NCBI GenBank assembly: GCA_017654935.2
Contig: CM065684.1
Coordinates: 51,482,326-51,546,325, forward strand
Length of the DNA stretch: 64,000 nucleotides
DNA from: Phymorhynchus buccinoides
Lineage: Eukaryota; Mollusca; Gastropoda; Neogastropoda; Raphitomidae
Direction of reading: 5' to 3'
Shown here: positions 44,769 through 57,709 of the stretch, piece after piece
How positions within the stretch are numbered: the stretch's first letter is position 1
Layout of the letters: each line of letters begins with the position of its first letter
Notes under the pieces: model-generated
Seen by the model: the letters and a program-made list of their open reading frames with translations, nothing else
What the model was told of the DNA's origin: nothing
Database searches by the model: none
Made by a program: the position numbers and the translations under genes

Positions 44769-45689
44769 GTGAGAATGTTTTGTGCTGCGATGCCATGTTC
44801 AAAATTCCACAATACACTTAATTCTCTTTGTGATACTTTTTTTTTAGCTTTGTAAATTCACCTGCTGAGTTGCTCTGCTTTTCGTTACACAAAAAGAATT
44901 TCCAAACAATTCATGAAAGCACATGCATGACATATTGTAACTTCAGCACCTGCTTATAGTAATAGTGACATTGATTTACTTAATTGTCGGCCATTAAATT
45001 CATACCTGTTATCTGTGGTATGTTCGTATATAATTTTGTTCTTCTAAACAAGCTGCTTTTTTGCCTGTGTAAATAAACTGGTGTGCATGAAGGGATAGTC
45101 AAACAATCGTTTCAACTTGTTTTTTAAACCTGGATAAGATAAATGGAGTAGAGTGGCTCAACGTTTCCAGCACTGTGTGGACTTATGTGCTATAGGGTGC
45201 AATGATGGAGGTGTCATGTTATGAATTGTACTGTATGTTTTGTTGTTGACAGGTTGTTGAACGTTGGTCAGATACATTGATGACTGTTTTGTAATAAGTG
45301 GTCAATTTTTACGTGGTGACAGTCCTGATATGACCATAGCTGTTGACGGGACTATAATGGAGAAGAAAACAAATAATAATAAGACTGTGGCTAAGACACT
45401 AATCGCAGGAAAAGTTTGGAAAGGCTGGGCAGATCCGTCACCTGGTTACCAGGTGAGTCAAACTATTAATGCACGTCGTTTGTATTCTCTAGCAAAGGTC
45501 GCACCTGCATGCTGTCCCAATTACTACAATGTTTGTGAGGGATATTACACAGCTGTACTAATTGGGATTGCCTTCTAGTTTCAAGTGCTATCAGATGATC
45601 GGTGATGTTTTAGTGTGACGGATATTTGGATCATGCTGGAATGTAAGGGAGAGAGGATAAATGACATTCTGGGGAAGAAGTAATAAGTG

Positions 45690-45965
45690 ATTCTCCTGGG
45701 AGCTGTCAATGGACAAACGTGTTGGCACCCTCGGAGGACAGACTCACGGTGGCTCCTCAACTAAGACACTGTTAGATGTGAACTAAATAGAAGGTGGTGT
45801 CCTGAGTATGTCAGCTCAAAACAGGCTCCACTGAACTCCACCGAAGTGACTCAGCAGCTGTGCAGTGTCTCCTCAGGTGGTGGATACATCCTGAAGATCT
45901 AACATAGGTTTGCTCCCTTTGAACTGCGGGCTTCGGATTCTGAAACCTGACAAGCCAAGGTGTAT
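45690..45965 (+). mobile_element. Long tRNA-headed retroposon, 3' fragment (copy 3)
   Basis: Matches the second half of the 2474-3313 element: GGAGCTGTC, CTCCACTGAACTCCACCGAAG, TGACTCAGCAG and GATCTAACATAGGTTTGCTCCC. It lacks the tRNA head and stops before the terminal A-rich tail. The 45264-45578 reading frame just upstream has no recognisable domain. Confidence 0.7.
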
Positions 45966-46056
45966 AGGAATGTATTGTATAGGAATTTGGTTTAATTCAG
46001 TGTTAAACGAATTAATGTTTTGAAAGCACATGTAGGTACATTTTGAGGACTTTCAG

Positions 46057-46284
46057 ACGACGAAAATGGTGTTTTACGTCCTCTTGGTCTGAATCAGACA
46101 CATATGGGACATTTGTAAATACAAATATGGTGGGAACAATACTGGAGGCAATGCCCGGAGGCAGTACGAAACCAGTAAAGTCCCAATTTTTAAAATTAAT
46201 ACAGATAGGTGTAGCGGTAACCATGCCTCGGTTAAACCTCATCGGCTATGGCACCGCCACAAGTATATATACTCAATTAACTAA
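46057..46284 (-). mobile_element. SINE family R2, copy 3 (14-bp target duplications)
   Basis: Flanked by perfect TTGAGGACTTTCAG (46043-46056, 46285-46298). Sequence is about 90% like copy 2. Confidence 0.9.
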
Positions 46285-46298
46285 TTGAGGACTTTCAG

Positions 46299-46886
46299 TG
46301 TTGACATATTTGTTTAAAAACAGTGAATGAGAATGCTCCTTTTTGGTGTGGAGGTTGAATGATTGGGCTTTGTTTGGTTTTGATTTTTTACTTGTGCATG
46401 CAACTTGTAAACTTGGATGAATTTGTGGTGCCTTAAATGTCTTTTCTTTTTTCTTGTCATTGGCCTACAGCACCAGGCTCATTACTTCCATGCTTTTTCT
46501 GGAAGAGGAGGGGGGAGGGTGTGTGTCTAAATTGGGCAGAGCTTAGGGGAAATGATTAATCACTTTAATTTGCACATCTTTCTGAGCACAATGTCTTGAT
46601 CACATTTTCTCTCTTTCTCTCGTCTTTTTCAACACTTCATCTGTTATCGCCGTCTTTTCTGATCATTGTTATCCACATCTTCCCATGTTGTCTTTTTATA
46701 AGGGGCATTTTTTACTGTGTTCAAAAACTTGACATTTGTGATGGTCTTGTCTCTACAAGTTGTACTTGTAAGCCAAGGTGGAATACAGTTGGCATTTTTC
46801 AAACTCGTTCCTTCTGGGCGATACTGGCATTGATTATCATAGTGATGTTTTGAAACGTATGTGACCCAATATGACATTTCTGGTTA
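46299..46886. other. Unassigned sequence
   Basis: Nothing recognised. Confidence 0.4.
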
Positions 46887-47453
46887 TTAAAGAGTCACCC
46901 TGACGGATGAGCTTTTGCAAGAAACGCGTCAAGATCACCAGAAAGACAGCCTTTTCAAGGTTCGGAACACTCACTTTGCTCTGGTTTCCTAGAAATCAAA
47001 CTGTCAAAACGACGCTTCCTAATTGGCGGAGATGCCAAAGAGAGAAGCCATTTTGGATTGGGTGGGTGGAGGCCACTCATTGTGGTTGAAGCTTTTTCTT
47101 CTTTGTAGTGCAGTAACAAAAAATTGGAGCTATTTCTTTTGTTGTGAGCGAAACTCCTTTTGGTAAACTGTATCAAATTAAAAATAACAATAAAAAGGCT
47201 TGTACTGTGGAAATTTCGTGCAAACAATTTGGTCTAACTCAGGCCGCCATTATAAAAGAGAAGGCGCACATGCCTTCTTTTTCACTGAAAGAATTTGACT
47301 TCCAGCGCCTCTGCCAAGGAGGAATCGCTGAATTGACAGTTTGATTTATAGGAAACCAGAGCAAAGTGAGCATTGTGATCTCTGTAAATGGTGTTTTCCC
47401 GGTGATCTCGATGCGTTTCTTGCAAAAACGCATCCGTCAGGGTGCCCCTTTAA
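46887..47453. mobile_element. Palindromic TTAA-flanked MITE, family P2, copy 2
   Basis: TTAA flanks, GACGGATGAGCTTTTGCAAG and its inverse GCAAAAACGCATCCGTC. Same arm structure as copy 1. Confidence 0.82.
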
Positions 47454-48155
47454 CCACCAACAGAAGCCTTGCAGCTTTGTTCTGTTCCAAACATTTCTTC
47501 TTCAAAATGTATGTAATTTACAGTTTCAATATTTCAGCCAGAGGATTCAGAGTTTGAAAATATCAGCTGAATCTCATATCTACCAGATATTGATACTGAT
47601 GGAAGCATCTTCCAAACTGCCCAATATCGTTCTTCTCTACAACCATAAATTTTACTCTACGGATGTTTGTTGTTATTTTGTTTGTTTGTTTAAAGATCGT
47701 TCTGTATAGAAACTCTTTTTTCCCCCTCTTTTACATGCTTATTTTTTAAAATCATTATTCTCTACACATAAGTATTCACCGATTATAATTTTGCTAATAT
47801 CATTCCCCAATTTAGTAGTTCTTCCCATACATTTGTAACTTCCATTTTCTGCATAACACCTTTATCCTGTAGTTATTTTTATACCTTAAAAAAAAAATAT
47901 ATACATATATTATTCTCTTGTAATCAAATCATCATGCTGCATGCTAACTTCACATTTTGCCTGTTTTGTAGCCATTTTACTTGTTTTACCCAAAAAACCA
48001 AAATACTGTTCTAAGCAGGGTCAATTTTACCATCAACTCATTTGGAGTATTTTCAGTATTATGTTGGTAGCAGGGATAGCGTTACAGATAACTGCAGCCA
48101 AAACAAAAGCGAACTGTGCTCAAAGATATTCTAAAAGGGTAAGATGGATTACTTA
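47454..48155. other. AT-rich unassigned sequence
   Basis: Nothing recognised. Confidence 0.45.
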
Positions 48156-48365
48156 AAAGCTCGGCGAACCGGGCTGATAGAGTTATCGTTAGTGGGGACG
48201 TGTACACTATTCACAGTGGAGGCTATCCAAAAACTCGGACTGGAACTTAGACGGAGAATTCAACTGGCCTATCGATGTGTAAAATGTGTCACATTTCAAA
48301 GGGACATAACCAGTGTTTCTGTCCTCACTACTCATATAGGGAAAAGAGACCGGATGTTTATCTTC
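48156..48365. repeat. Repeat related to the 40136 inverted repeat
   Basis: Shares GCTCGGCGAACCGGGCTGATAG and the inverse of GTAGTGAGGACAGAAAC with that element. Confidence 0.5.
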
Positions 48366-48789
48366 CCCTGTACAGTCTTTGCTGTGCTTTAAGCCCTCCT
48401 CTTGATTCCGACTTTGTTGGGAAGTTCCTTCCGCCATCCCTCTCTACTCCAAGAAGTTGGATAAATCAGGGTTCGTACAGGCTTTTGTAGGTATGGAACA
48501 GAAAATGACACCAATATTTGAATTGAAATACTTTGAATTGTGGGTGGAATACTACAGAATAGAATTTGTTCTTGCACAAGTTAAGTTCAAATGGAATGTA
48601 ATGTGAAGAAAAAGAAAGTATACACAACTTCAAAAGTGTGAAAATTTATTTTCAAGAAAAGTGTCTGATTACTTGAGGTAGCATGACCTGGTTGTGCATT
48701 AACAAAATATATGGCTGATTTGGTTTTGGGAAAGACTTCTGTTTGGCATTTTTTAGAAATTTCTACTCTGTATATTGGATGAGGGTACA

Positions 48790-49545
48790 CACACATTAAA
48801 CATTATCCGTACATAAGTAAAAGAAAGAAGGAAAAAAATAAGCGCATGAGGTTTTCGTGTCTTATGTGTGTGTACCTTAACATGATTAATGAGATCGGTG
48901 GAAAACTTATCATACACTGGTTTTAAAAGAAATCCTTTGAATATCTCTAGTTGCGGTTTAGAGTCAGAAAAGTTTGGAAAGTTTCCTTGTAGAGTCTGTG
49001 TACAAACACTGTCATATCAAGTCATTCAAAGTGTGCGTGCGTGCGCGCGTGCATCTGTGTGTGTGAATGCATGAGACATAGGTCATTGAGGAGAACGAGA
49101 AAAGGTTTATGAACTTGCTGTTGATTTACTGTAACGTAATAACTGACATTGAACTAAAAGCAAACTGGTTTGATTTTTTCACCTTCACTTTCTTTTGTTT
49201 CTCTAGGAAACACGGCATTGGGAAATTGCAGTATGAAATAAACGGCTCAATCCCACTTTGTTTTGATCATTATGATTTTTGTAATGAGGATAAGGGGATG
49301 TGCACATTAGATGCGGAAAGTCATGCGCTTATTTTTTCTTTCTTTCTTTTACTTATTTATGGGGTTTCCGGAACTTCGGAACTTCCGTGTATGTCTGTAT
49401 GTGCGCTCTGACTTGGTAAAAAATAAGCGGCATGGGTATGCATTTTCGCGTGCGTTTATCCAATCTGCTCTTTTATTACTTTATTTATTTGCGGATAAGC
49501 GCGTGACGTTTTCGCGTGAAATGCGCACAGCCCCTAGGGGTGGGT
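48790..49545. repeat. Interspersed repeat R3 copies
   Basis: 48800-48880 and 49290-49540 carry TAAGCGCATGAGGTTTTCG, GGATAAGCGCGTGACGTTTTCG and TTTATTTATTTGC phrases; the second is arranged as adjacent inverted or direct halves. Between them (48881-49290) nothing is recognised. Confidence 0.5.
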
Positions 49546-50255
49546 TGAATGTAAATTTAGATAAAATCATAGAAACGAGTGTCATGTTCATACAAGATGT
49601 GAAATATTTCAGAAGTTAGAAACACACAGTTGCTCATTCATGTTTTTTACCTCAGTATATAAGTAGCAATTTTAGTGAAATCATGGCTTGGATACGGTGG
49701 GAAGAATCTGAATGTGACACATGCAGAGAGGAGAGTCGTCGTATGGCATGATTAACAGCATCCATCTTTGTTTATTGTTAGCTAGGACTTACATAAGAAC
49801 ATGTATCATTTATAAATACACATCATACTTATACATCATGTCTGAATCTTTTTTAAATCCCTTTTCTTCATTAAAAAAAAAGAAAGACAGACAACTTTTA
49901 ATTCCCTCTCTCCCCCTTTTCTTGTCTTTTGAAAGATTTCTGAACAAAATAAGATATATTCTGATAAACAATGTATTTGTATATACACATACACGTGTTT
50001 TTACTGTTATATGTATATATATTGTTTGTTTTGAAAAAAAGAAGAAAGGTTGCTCTGACTGCAAACCAACTTTGGGGTCTGTTGTTTTTTCCCTGATGGG
50101 GTGTTTCAGTTTGGTGTATGCGCGCAACACACACAGATGTGTCAGAATGAGAGGCAGGTGTGAAAGCAAAGAGTGTTTGGTGAGACAGAGAAGAAACTGG
50201 ATTATCATCATAGCGAGTAACATAACACACCACACACAAACATGTACATCACACA
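49546..50255. other. AT-rich unassigned sequence
   Basis: Nothing recognised. Frames here lack domain features. Confidence 0.45.
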
Positions 50256-50257
50256 TA

Positions 50258-50942
50258 CCGTAAAAACTGGACTATAAGACGCACAGTACACAAGCCGCAT
50301 CCCTTAAATTAACAAAATATTAGGTATTTATTCACATAGAAGCCGCACCAGTTTATAAGCCGCAGAGAACATTATATGCCCCTTCCATCCGCGTGTTTGT
50401 GTGCATGCGTGTTGTGCATGCGTGTGCATGTGGTGCGTTTGTGTGTGTGTCTGTTTAGTGCGTACGTGCGTCTGTGTGTGTATAATATATTTGTCGTTTA
50501 TTTATTTATATTGCTTGCTGTTTTTTTCAATTATTATTGTAAGCGCTTAGGGCTTTAAGATTAGGCGCTATAAATGTTAATTATTATTATATGTTATCTA
50601 TTATATATTAAGCGCATAGAGTTTAAAGGTATGCGCTATAGAAATCTTAATAAATAAATAAATAAATGTGCATACAGCAACACAAATATAGAAATTCTCC
50701 TATCAGAACATGAGTATTTAATGCTCTCAGATAAACATGAGATTTGAATCTATTGATTACTAAAACCAGTTTTGAGTCTAATGAATCTCAAAATAGGCCG
50801 AAGAGTGTGGCCAGAAACGGATTTAATCATACTGATAAATGTAGAATGGAAGATAATCCACAGATAAGCCGCATCAGTCTTATAAGCCATGGGCCAAAGT
50901 TGAGGAAAAAAGTAGCGGCTTATAGTATGTATTTTACGGTAA
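50258..50942. mobile_element. Variant of MITE family G with LINE-tail insertions
   Basis: Starts TACCGTAAAAACTGGACTATA and ends TTATAGTATGTATTTTACGGTA, with GCCGCA in place of the usual GGCGCA. Inside, 50540-50600 (AAGCGCTTAGGGCTTTAAGA, then GCGCTATAAATG and (ATT)n) and 50610-50665 look like two LINE 3' tails in + orientation, so the element was hit at least once. Confidence 0.6.
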
Positions 50943-51115
50943 TTATTCTCTCATTATACACACGCTCCACCCCTATCCCTCCTCTTTCTCTGAAGCATAC
51001 TGACAGACATTTAAGACATGCATTTTAAACATTATACTAACTTCAAAAAGACTGGAAGCTGAAGGTGCCGTTGAAATATCTGCATACCCTGTACACTGAA
51101 AATGGTTTGATTGGA

Positions 51116-51258
51116 CTAACATAGATTCGCTCCCCTTGAACTGCTGGTCTCGGATTCTGCGACCTGAACGTGCGGAGGTGTGGCTGCGAATTGGGAATCG
51201 GAATGAGCGGCATGGGAGCAACGCCACAGTACGGCCCAGAAGATGGGACAGCAAAAAA
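51116..51258 (+). mobile_element. Long tRNA-headed retroposon, 3' fragment (copy 4)
   Basis: From GACTAACATAGATTCGCTCCCC to CCCAGAAGATGGGACAGC plus A-rich tail. This is the same terminal 140 bp as copy 1, so its 3' end is defined and its 5' end truncated. Confidence 0.78.
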
Positions 51259-51297
51259 AAGAAAATGGTTGGATTGTTTTGTTCTTTTAGTAGCCGG

Positions 51298-51452
51298 TAA
51301 AGGTGCATGTCTGCTGCTGCTGCCCATCAATCCCCCCAACGACCACAGCGGTCAAGGGACTAAAGGAAAGGAAAGGTGCATGTCTGCTGCTGCTGCCCAT
51401 CAATCCCCCCAACGACCACAGCGGTCAAGGGACTAAAGGAAAGGAAAGGTGC
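51298..51452. repeat. Two-copy tandem repeat, ~77-bp unit
   Basis: The unit AAAGGTGCATGTCTGCTGCT to CAAGGGACTAAAGGAAAGG is duplicated, and a third partial start follows. 51453-52490 is unassigned. Confidence 0.9.
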
Positions 51453-52494
51453 ATGCCATACATCAAGTTAATAGGATCATGTCAAGGGAATGTGTGCAGG
51501 ATAATTTCGGTACAAAAAGGAATTGCCTGTTAATGTGCTGCTTGCAAGGATAGTGTATGTGTGTTGTGGAGGGTTGGTAGTGTTTTGTGGTATAATGTGT
51601 TCATAATTATATTCCACTTCGGTGTGTGCCACAGGCATCCAATATTGGATCCACTGCCAACTCTTTATGCACTGACTTTCTAGCTCTTTACATGTTGGGT
51701 TCAGGGAGTAGCTACACTACAGGGTTTACTTGCATCCCTTTAATTAGAGGATCACCTCAGTGGTTCGCTCTTTCTACCCACATGTATTAAATTTTTCAAA
51801 TCGCAATTTCCGCATTTTAATAACATCTATTTTACCCAAAATGTTCATTTTTCTTTTCACCTTGTGCTGGTTTGCTTAAATTGTGGACTTTTCGGCCTAG
51901 TGCAGAGAAGACACAATTCTTTTATTAGAAATGTCTTCCTGTTGGGGTTGATCCACAAGATAGTGTTTGTTAGCAGATATACATACTGACGAGAATTCCA
52001 TAATTCGAAAGAGATCTCTCTATGTACCATGCTCATACACTGTCTGTCCCCCATTGGGATGAAAAGTAAACTAGCACAATCTTTTACTTTTCTTTTATTC
52101 TTTTCACAAAAAGTATACACAGTTAGTGGTGTTTGTGGTTTCTTTGATCAAACACAAACATCACAACACACATTTTCAGAAATCATTTCAAACAGCACTA
52201 TGCACTATCGTAAATCACAAACATTAAAGCACATTACTATTTTTTGTTCTTTTAATATATCTTTGCTTAATACATTCGGTTTTCTGTTATGCATGGAATT
52301 CACAGTGTGCACACACGAGTGAACACGAAAAGGTACAGATTCCTAACATCATGTGCAGACCAATTCACAATTCATCACACTCATTGTTTCATGAAGCACA
52401 GAAAACACTGGAGGACGAGGTGGTGTACATTCTTCTGGCATACATACATTACATGGGTGCAACTCCCCAGAATGACAACAAAATGAAAGACAGG

Positions 52495-52570
52495 GGTTCA
52501 GGGGCCGCCACGGGCCCCAGCAGGGTACAGGGGCAGAGCCCCGTTGGACGATTCAGGGGGGCATTGTAAG
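52495..52570. repeat. GC-rich palindromic repeat
   Basis: CCGCCACGGGCCCCAGC and ACAGGGGCAGAGCCCCGTTGG, small hairpins; a related GGGGGCATTGCCCC occurs at about 23630. 52571-53740 is unassigned. Confidence 0.5.
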
Positions 52571-53744
52571 AGAGATAACAAGACAGATAGACAGTTACAA
52601 TGATGGACAGAGATAGTTCGAGTCCGATAAGCATTACAACATTATTACATTGCCTTTTGAAAACAATATGGCATCACCATGCTGTTTTCAAGTTAACCCG
52701 AGAGACTTCCAGGATAGAACAACCAAGTTCAAAACGTCCCAAATCGCTTCTGGATGACTTTTGGGGGGGAAGGACTTTAAAAAAATACTGAAGTACAGTT
52801 TTCGGTAAAATTAAAAAACCTGAAATCAGTGTAAAACTGAAAGAGTAGCACCCATGAAATTATGCACATGATAAGAATATATTTTTGAATGACGCACATC
52901 AATCAATTAAAAAAAAAAAAGGCGTAAGTTTTCATTTGCAATTCTTTACAGTTAATATCATTCAAACACTATCAGTCAGTCATGCCTAAAATTTGAGAAC
53001 TGCTATATAGATATGCTGTTTAAAAGCAAGTCCCTGGGTTCTACAAACAAATCTGCATTACAGACACATGAATTGTGATTTCCAACTGCATGATACAAGC
53101 TCACAACAGAGTGCCCGTGGAATATTATCATGAAAGAATTGAATACAGTCTGCTAGGAATGAGTATATAAACAGGCAAGCATTGGAGGGTACCACTTTGA
53201 ACTTCATCAACATTTCTCGTATCAACGAAACGCTTGCTTTTAAGCCAGATAGGATATCGGATGCATTCACGACAACATCAGTCATTCTACTTTTATTTAA
53301 AGAATAAAGTTGTTTTGTCTTCAGAGCTGTAAAAAAAATTATCAAAATTTTTCTTCTTCTTTTACTAGATAAAATAAAACTGAGTTTGAAAGCGGCCAAC
53401 AACTGGAAACAACTCTTGGGCTATCTGACGGAAAATACAGTGTAACTTTGTATACAGAACTTGGGAACGCAGAATAATAATACAGAACTGAGTGGTGCAG
53501 AATGAGGTTTTATACTACCACTTGGCGATGCGCAAGTGCGATAATTTAATGACTGAATCAACCACGCCTGTGACAAGTCAGGTAGGAAAAAAAATGGTGA
53601 CGAGTCAGGGGCGCTAATTTTATGTAAATGGTGCATGCTTTTCAGTGCACAAGTCAGGGGTAGAGAATTTTCAGTGGCTATTTACTGTTGACACGCAAGG
53701 CTGATAATTTTATGTAGGTGGCGCATGTTTTTCAGTACATCAGG

Positions 53745-53925
53745 GCTTCTGGTTTTCTCCTCGCCTAAAGGGTACACTCACCCCCAGTTTAGAGTTCTAA
53801 GGGGTACTTTCACCCCCGTTTCAAATTTTAAAGGGTAAAGACGAAACATGGGTGAAACTCAACCCCACTTACTTCGTGCGTGGGCACACACACACACGAA
53901 GAGAGAGGGGGGGGGGGGGGGGGCA
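53745..53925 (+). repeat. Interspersed repeat R4, copy 2, and poly-G run
   Basis: Carries AAGGGGTACTTTCACCCCCG, TTTCAAATTTTAAAGG and AAGACGAAA as in 10495-10625, followed by GA and poly-G (53908-53922). Confidence 0.5.
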
Positions 53926-54378
53926 AAATCATTGATAGGTTTAGACTAATCCCACACCTCTGCTTTATTTCAGAAAACATGATATCAGCCAGCTGAATTT
54001 GTCCAATGATTCGGATCTAAACAACATGGGCAATCTCTATTTTGCTGGAGCTTGATCATTGCTTTTTCATTTTGTTGTTTGCGTAACAACCTGCTTCTTC
54101 TTTTTTACCTTTTGTTTACACTTGCCAGACTGAAGAGCCATGTTGATTAAAGGAATAATAAGTGTATGACTCGATTTCATTGGATACTGAGACAAGTGTT
54201 TGCCAATGAGCATTGAGATTTCAATGATTAGGTCTTTTTGCATTTTTAGATCTAGGCTAGCGGTAAACCAGTTTGCATACTGTTGTGACAACAGCATAGA
54301 TAGAACTAGCAGACAGTTGAAGTATCTGCAACGTCGTCAGCTTACTGAAAAGTAACGTTCTGTTTCATCAGTACTTAC

Positions 54379-54486
54379 ATTATTTTCCCGACTTTCAGTC
54401 TCAAAACCGGACTGATTGTGAACATTACGTTCATCTTCATTAAGTTCAAGCAACCTGAGAATCTCTTCGGCACTCAGAACTCTCAT
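54379..54486 (-). CDS. Candidate first coding exon, unknown protein
   Basis: On the minus strand an ATG opens 36 codons, MRVLSAEEILRLLELNEDER then a polar stretch, and stops at a strong splice-donor match (AAT/GTAAGTA) in phase 0. The leading SAEEILRLLE segment would form an amphipathic helix and looks coded, not random. If the donor is not used the frame ends 13 codons later. The next minus-strand frame (54297-54067) is lysine-rich with no domain; I found no convincing second exon. Some piggyBac-derived transposases begin with a similar acidic, helix-forming segment, but the likeness is slight. Confidence 0.3.
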
Positions 54487-55002
54487 TTTTCATTACAAAA
54501 ACCTCTTCAAATTTCGACTCACTATTCACGGGAAGTAACTGTAAAATCAAAGAAAAGTCTCCTGGTATAATAGGGAGTTTTGTACCTTAGACCGTGCAAC
54601 CTATGATTGAAGGTTCCGGACAGTGGGTGTTGCTTAGCTAGGCCTTCATTTGAATAAATTATACAGCCAAAGAACTGCCAGGTAAGCGACTCTTTTGTGT
54701 CCTCAGAGCACACTCGTTCAAGGTGACTAGGATCCTGGTTAATATTTATGACCATATCCACAAAATAAAAGAAAGATTTGGAATGCACGTTAAAAAAATA
54801 AATTCCTAGGTTTGACATAATTTTATATCTAACAGAACAAGCAGAAAGAATGGGGCAAGGGAAATGAAAGAATAAACGAAAGGTGTGTGTGGAGCTCACC
54901 AAAAAAGGAAGGGGTTCTGAAAGCATACTTTTAGATTTTATGTACACAAAATAGAGAAAAGAAGAAATCCTTTCATTTGTCCTGTTCTATGCTGATTATA
55001 GA

Positions 55003-55464
55003 TTAACTCACTTGGGACGAATGAGCCGTATCCGGCTCATGGCTCGCACAACCGTTTAGGACGAATGGCCCGGCTCCGGCTCATAGGAGTTTTCTAGGTT
55101 TTGATTTATGGCGTGTAACCAGCTTTCCAGTGCGACGTCATAACCTACTTTCAGTTTGCTTTGACCTTGCCTCTCTTGAAATCAACCAATCATTGCATAG
55201 TTTACATTCAGCTTTGGTCAAAGATCGGAATGTGAAAGTTTCCTTCTTTCTGTGTTAGCTGTTTTCGTCAATAAGAGACAAACGAGGAAGGTATGGAATC
55301 TAATATTTTACGATCGTTTAGTGCATGGTGTTACCAATCTTTTCTGAAAATATTGATTCCTAACTCTTCATAACTTGGTTTTGGTTATTGTTTTACGAAC
55401 CTAGTCAAATGCCCAGTCCCCACAGAACAAGGGGAAATAATTCAGGCAGTCCCGAGTGAGTTAA
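55003..55464. mobile_element. TTAA-flanked MITE, family P4 (462 bp)
   Basis: TTAACTCACTTGGGACG at the left, CCCGAGTGAGTTAA at the right. An internal GACGAATG.GCC..GGCTC unit is duplicated (55017-55085). Confidence 0.78.
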
Positions 55465-55674
55465 AAGATTGCTACACCAGGCAAGTTTCAATATATTTTA
55501 AAAGTGGGTAAACAAATTTACAAAGGGGAGAAGGAATCTAACACTCAAAACTGATTATATACATCTTCAATACCCTGAATCTTGAATGCATGCATGCGCA
55601 CAAACAGAAGTTCACAAACGCACAGAAAATACACATACCATCAGTTCCCATGAAGGTTCTCACAAGCACACAGA

Positions 55675-55865
55675 ACCTTAATTCTTGTTCTGCTTTTGCT
55701 CAAAATGCGAGCGCACACGTATATATGCACACACACACAGAGAAAGCAAACATGCACACACACATACACACACCCTACTCACTCTTGGTCTGCTTTTGCT
55801 CAAAATGTCAGCGCATACACATATACATGCAACATACACAGAGAGAGCAAACATGTATGCAAACG
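55675..55865. repeat. Two-copy repeat with CA-rich interior
   Basis: TCTGCTTTTGCTCAAAATG occurs at about 55689 and 55789, each followed by GCGCA.AC..ATAT and GAGCAAACATG. Period about 100 bp. Confidence 0.85.
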
Positions 55866-56006
55866 CACATACACACACAGCCCTAAATTCGCTTCCTTCT
55901 TCCGCCACCAAATTAATTTACAAAAAAAGAACAGAGATTGAAAAAAGACAAACCAGTGCAAAGTCCACAGATCACCATAATCTTTACAATATGCTGCTGA
56001 TACATA

Positions 56007-56188
56007 CAGTGGGGTACTCTGAACACAAAACTGGATAACATGAAATATTGGTTAACGCATACAAATATGTGTGAACTGACAAAACTCCTCTTTATTACAG
56101 TATTACTTCATGCTTAACACAAAATACTGGTTAAACACACACACAAAAATCTTTGTCCCATGAATTTCGTGTTAAAAGTACTCCACTG
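56007..56188. mobile_element. Tigger-like MITE, family T3, copy 2 (182 bp)
   Basis: CAGTGGGGTACTCTGAACAC to AAAGTACTCCACTG with TA flanks. Contains AACACAAAATACTGGTTAA in both orientations. 56189-56627 is unassigned. Confidence 0.8.
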
Positions 56189-56627
56189 TATTATCAGGTT
56201 TATACAACCCCCCCTGCAGAAAATGAGACACAGAAGTACCTGACTATACTGCTTACATTTCCATTTGCATTTGTATTATTTTTTTTAAACACACACAACA
56301 AAAAGCCCAACAAACAACAAAAGTATTGTCCACACTTTGTGCAGATTTAAGCCTTGTGTAACCATCTCTCTTTCGGCCCGTGTTCTTGAATTAAAATGCA
56401 GGAATATACAAATACAGTCGTATGCACCTTCGATTAATATTCCAACAGCACACACATATCACAAACACTGTCATGCCTCTCCCAAGAACAGAACAAAAAC
56501 AAAAAGCCATTTCTAAATCAAATAACAAAAATAAACAAATAAAAGAGACAAACTCAAAGCTGAAAACAAAAGAAAGTACCACCTAAAGTAGCACAGGAAG
56601 TTTCATGTCTGCATGTTTAGGATTTAT

Positions 56628-56820
56628 TTACCATATTTGTTGGACTATAAGGCGCACCTGATTATAAGGCACCCCCCCCCCCCCCCCCCCCAAATTTTTT
56701 TTACACAAAATTCAGATTTTGTTATTATAGTTTCTTACTATATTATCAGTCACATTATAAGGCGCAGGGGTCTCAGTCTGGGGAAAACAAGTATCGCCTT
56801 ATAGTCTGAAAAAATACGAT
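56628..56820. mobile_element. MITE family G copy (193 bp)
   Basis: TTTACCATATTTGTTGGACTATAAGGCGC to CGCCTTATAGTCTGAAAAAATACG. An uninterrupted reference copy for the family, with a private poly-C at 56672-56691. 56821-57508 is AT-rich and unassigned. Confidence 0.82.
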
Positions 56821-57508
56821 AAATAAGATAGCAGCAGCCGAATGAGAAAACATCATAATATATTCGTACATGAGCAACAAAGCAGTTTTATTTTAATTTT
56901 GACACACCTTTTCTCATTCTTTTTTTATATGTGAAACATATTATTCTAAAATTAATTCTCTGTTAATTTGTCCATAAATTAATTATATATATTTGTAAAT
57001 TCTTACAATTTTATGTAATGTGGGACCCATCTTTAACTTCCTCAGGATTTCCAAAATATCAGAATATTTGCACTTTTCGTGTCGTCATCATCAACATTTA
57101 GACACAAAAGATCTGTGTCAGAAACACAGCTTCAAAATTTGCCGTTTTCACATCCAGATTCCTGTTCCATTCTACGAATCACTTTGTTTTTCCTTTCTTT
57201 CTTGACACTCTCTGCTATAATAAAAAGAAACCAACAGCCAAAGAAAGACAAGCAGCAAATCAAACGGGACATCAACCTACCCAAGCAAAACCAACCACAA
57301 ACAAAAACTTTTAAATCGATAAAAACGGTACTTACAACACAAACGCAAACAAAACACACACACAAAAAAAGAACACATACTGTTACGAAATTCACTAACT
57401 CAACAAGAATAAATAACATGTCATCAATCCAGTATCGGTTTTAAAATAATCTTTCATTCATTAAACAATAATCCAAAAAATATTTATGACAGAAAAACAA
57501 CAACCATA

Positions 57509-57682
57509 TTTTTCGGACTATAAGGCGATACTTTTTTCCAAGACTCGGAGACCCCTGCGCCTTATAATGTGACTGATGAAATAGTAGGAATATTTAGTAA
57601 CAAAATCTGAAATTTGGGTAAAATTTGGGGGGTGAGCCTTATACAAAGGTGTGCCTTATAGTTATAGTCCGAAAAATACGGC
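57509..57682. mobile_element. MITE family G copy (174 bp)
   Basis: CATATTTTTCGGACTATAAGG to TATAGTCCGAAAAATACG, in the opposite orientation to the 56628 copy. Confidence 0.82.
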
Positions 57683-57709
57683 ATCAAGCATAACATCACA
57701 CATTTCTTC

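Noticed and set aside
45264..45578. 104-codon frame with RYIDDCFVI near its start, reminiscent of a reverse transcriptase YxDD box
   Set aside because: The following residues match no reverse transcriptase or Penelope-like motif order, and no upstream RT motifs occur in any frame.
49721..50263. 180-codon + frame and 148-codon - frame
   Set aside because: Overlapping opposite frames in low-complexity AT/CA-rich sequence, with no recognisable motif.
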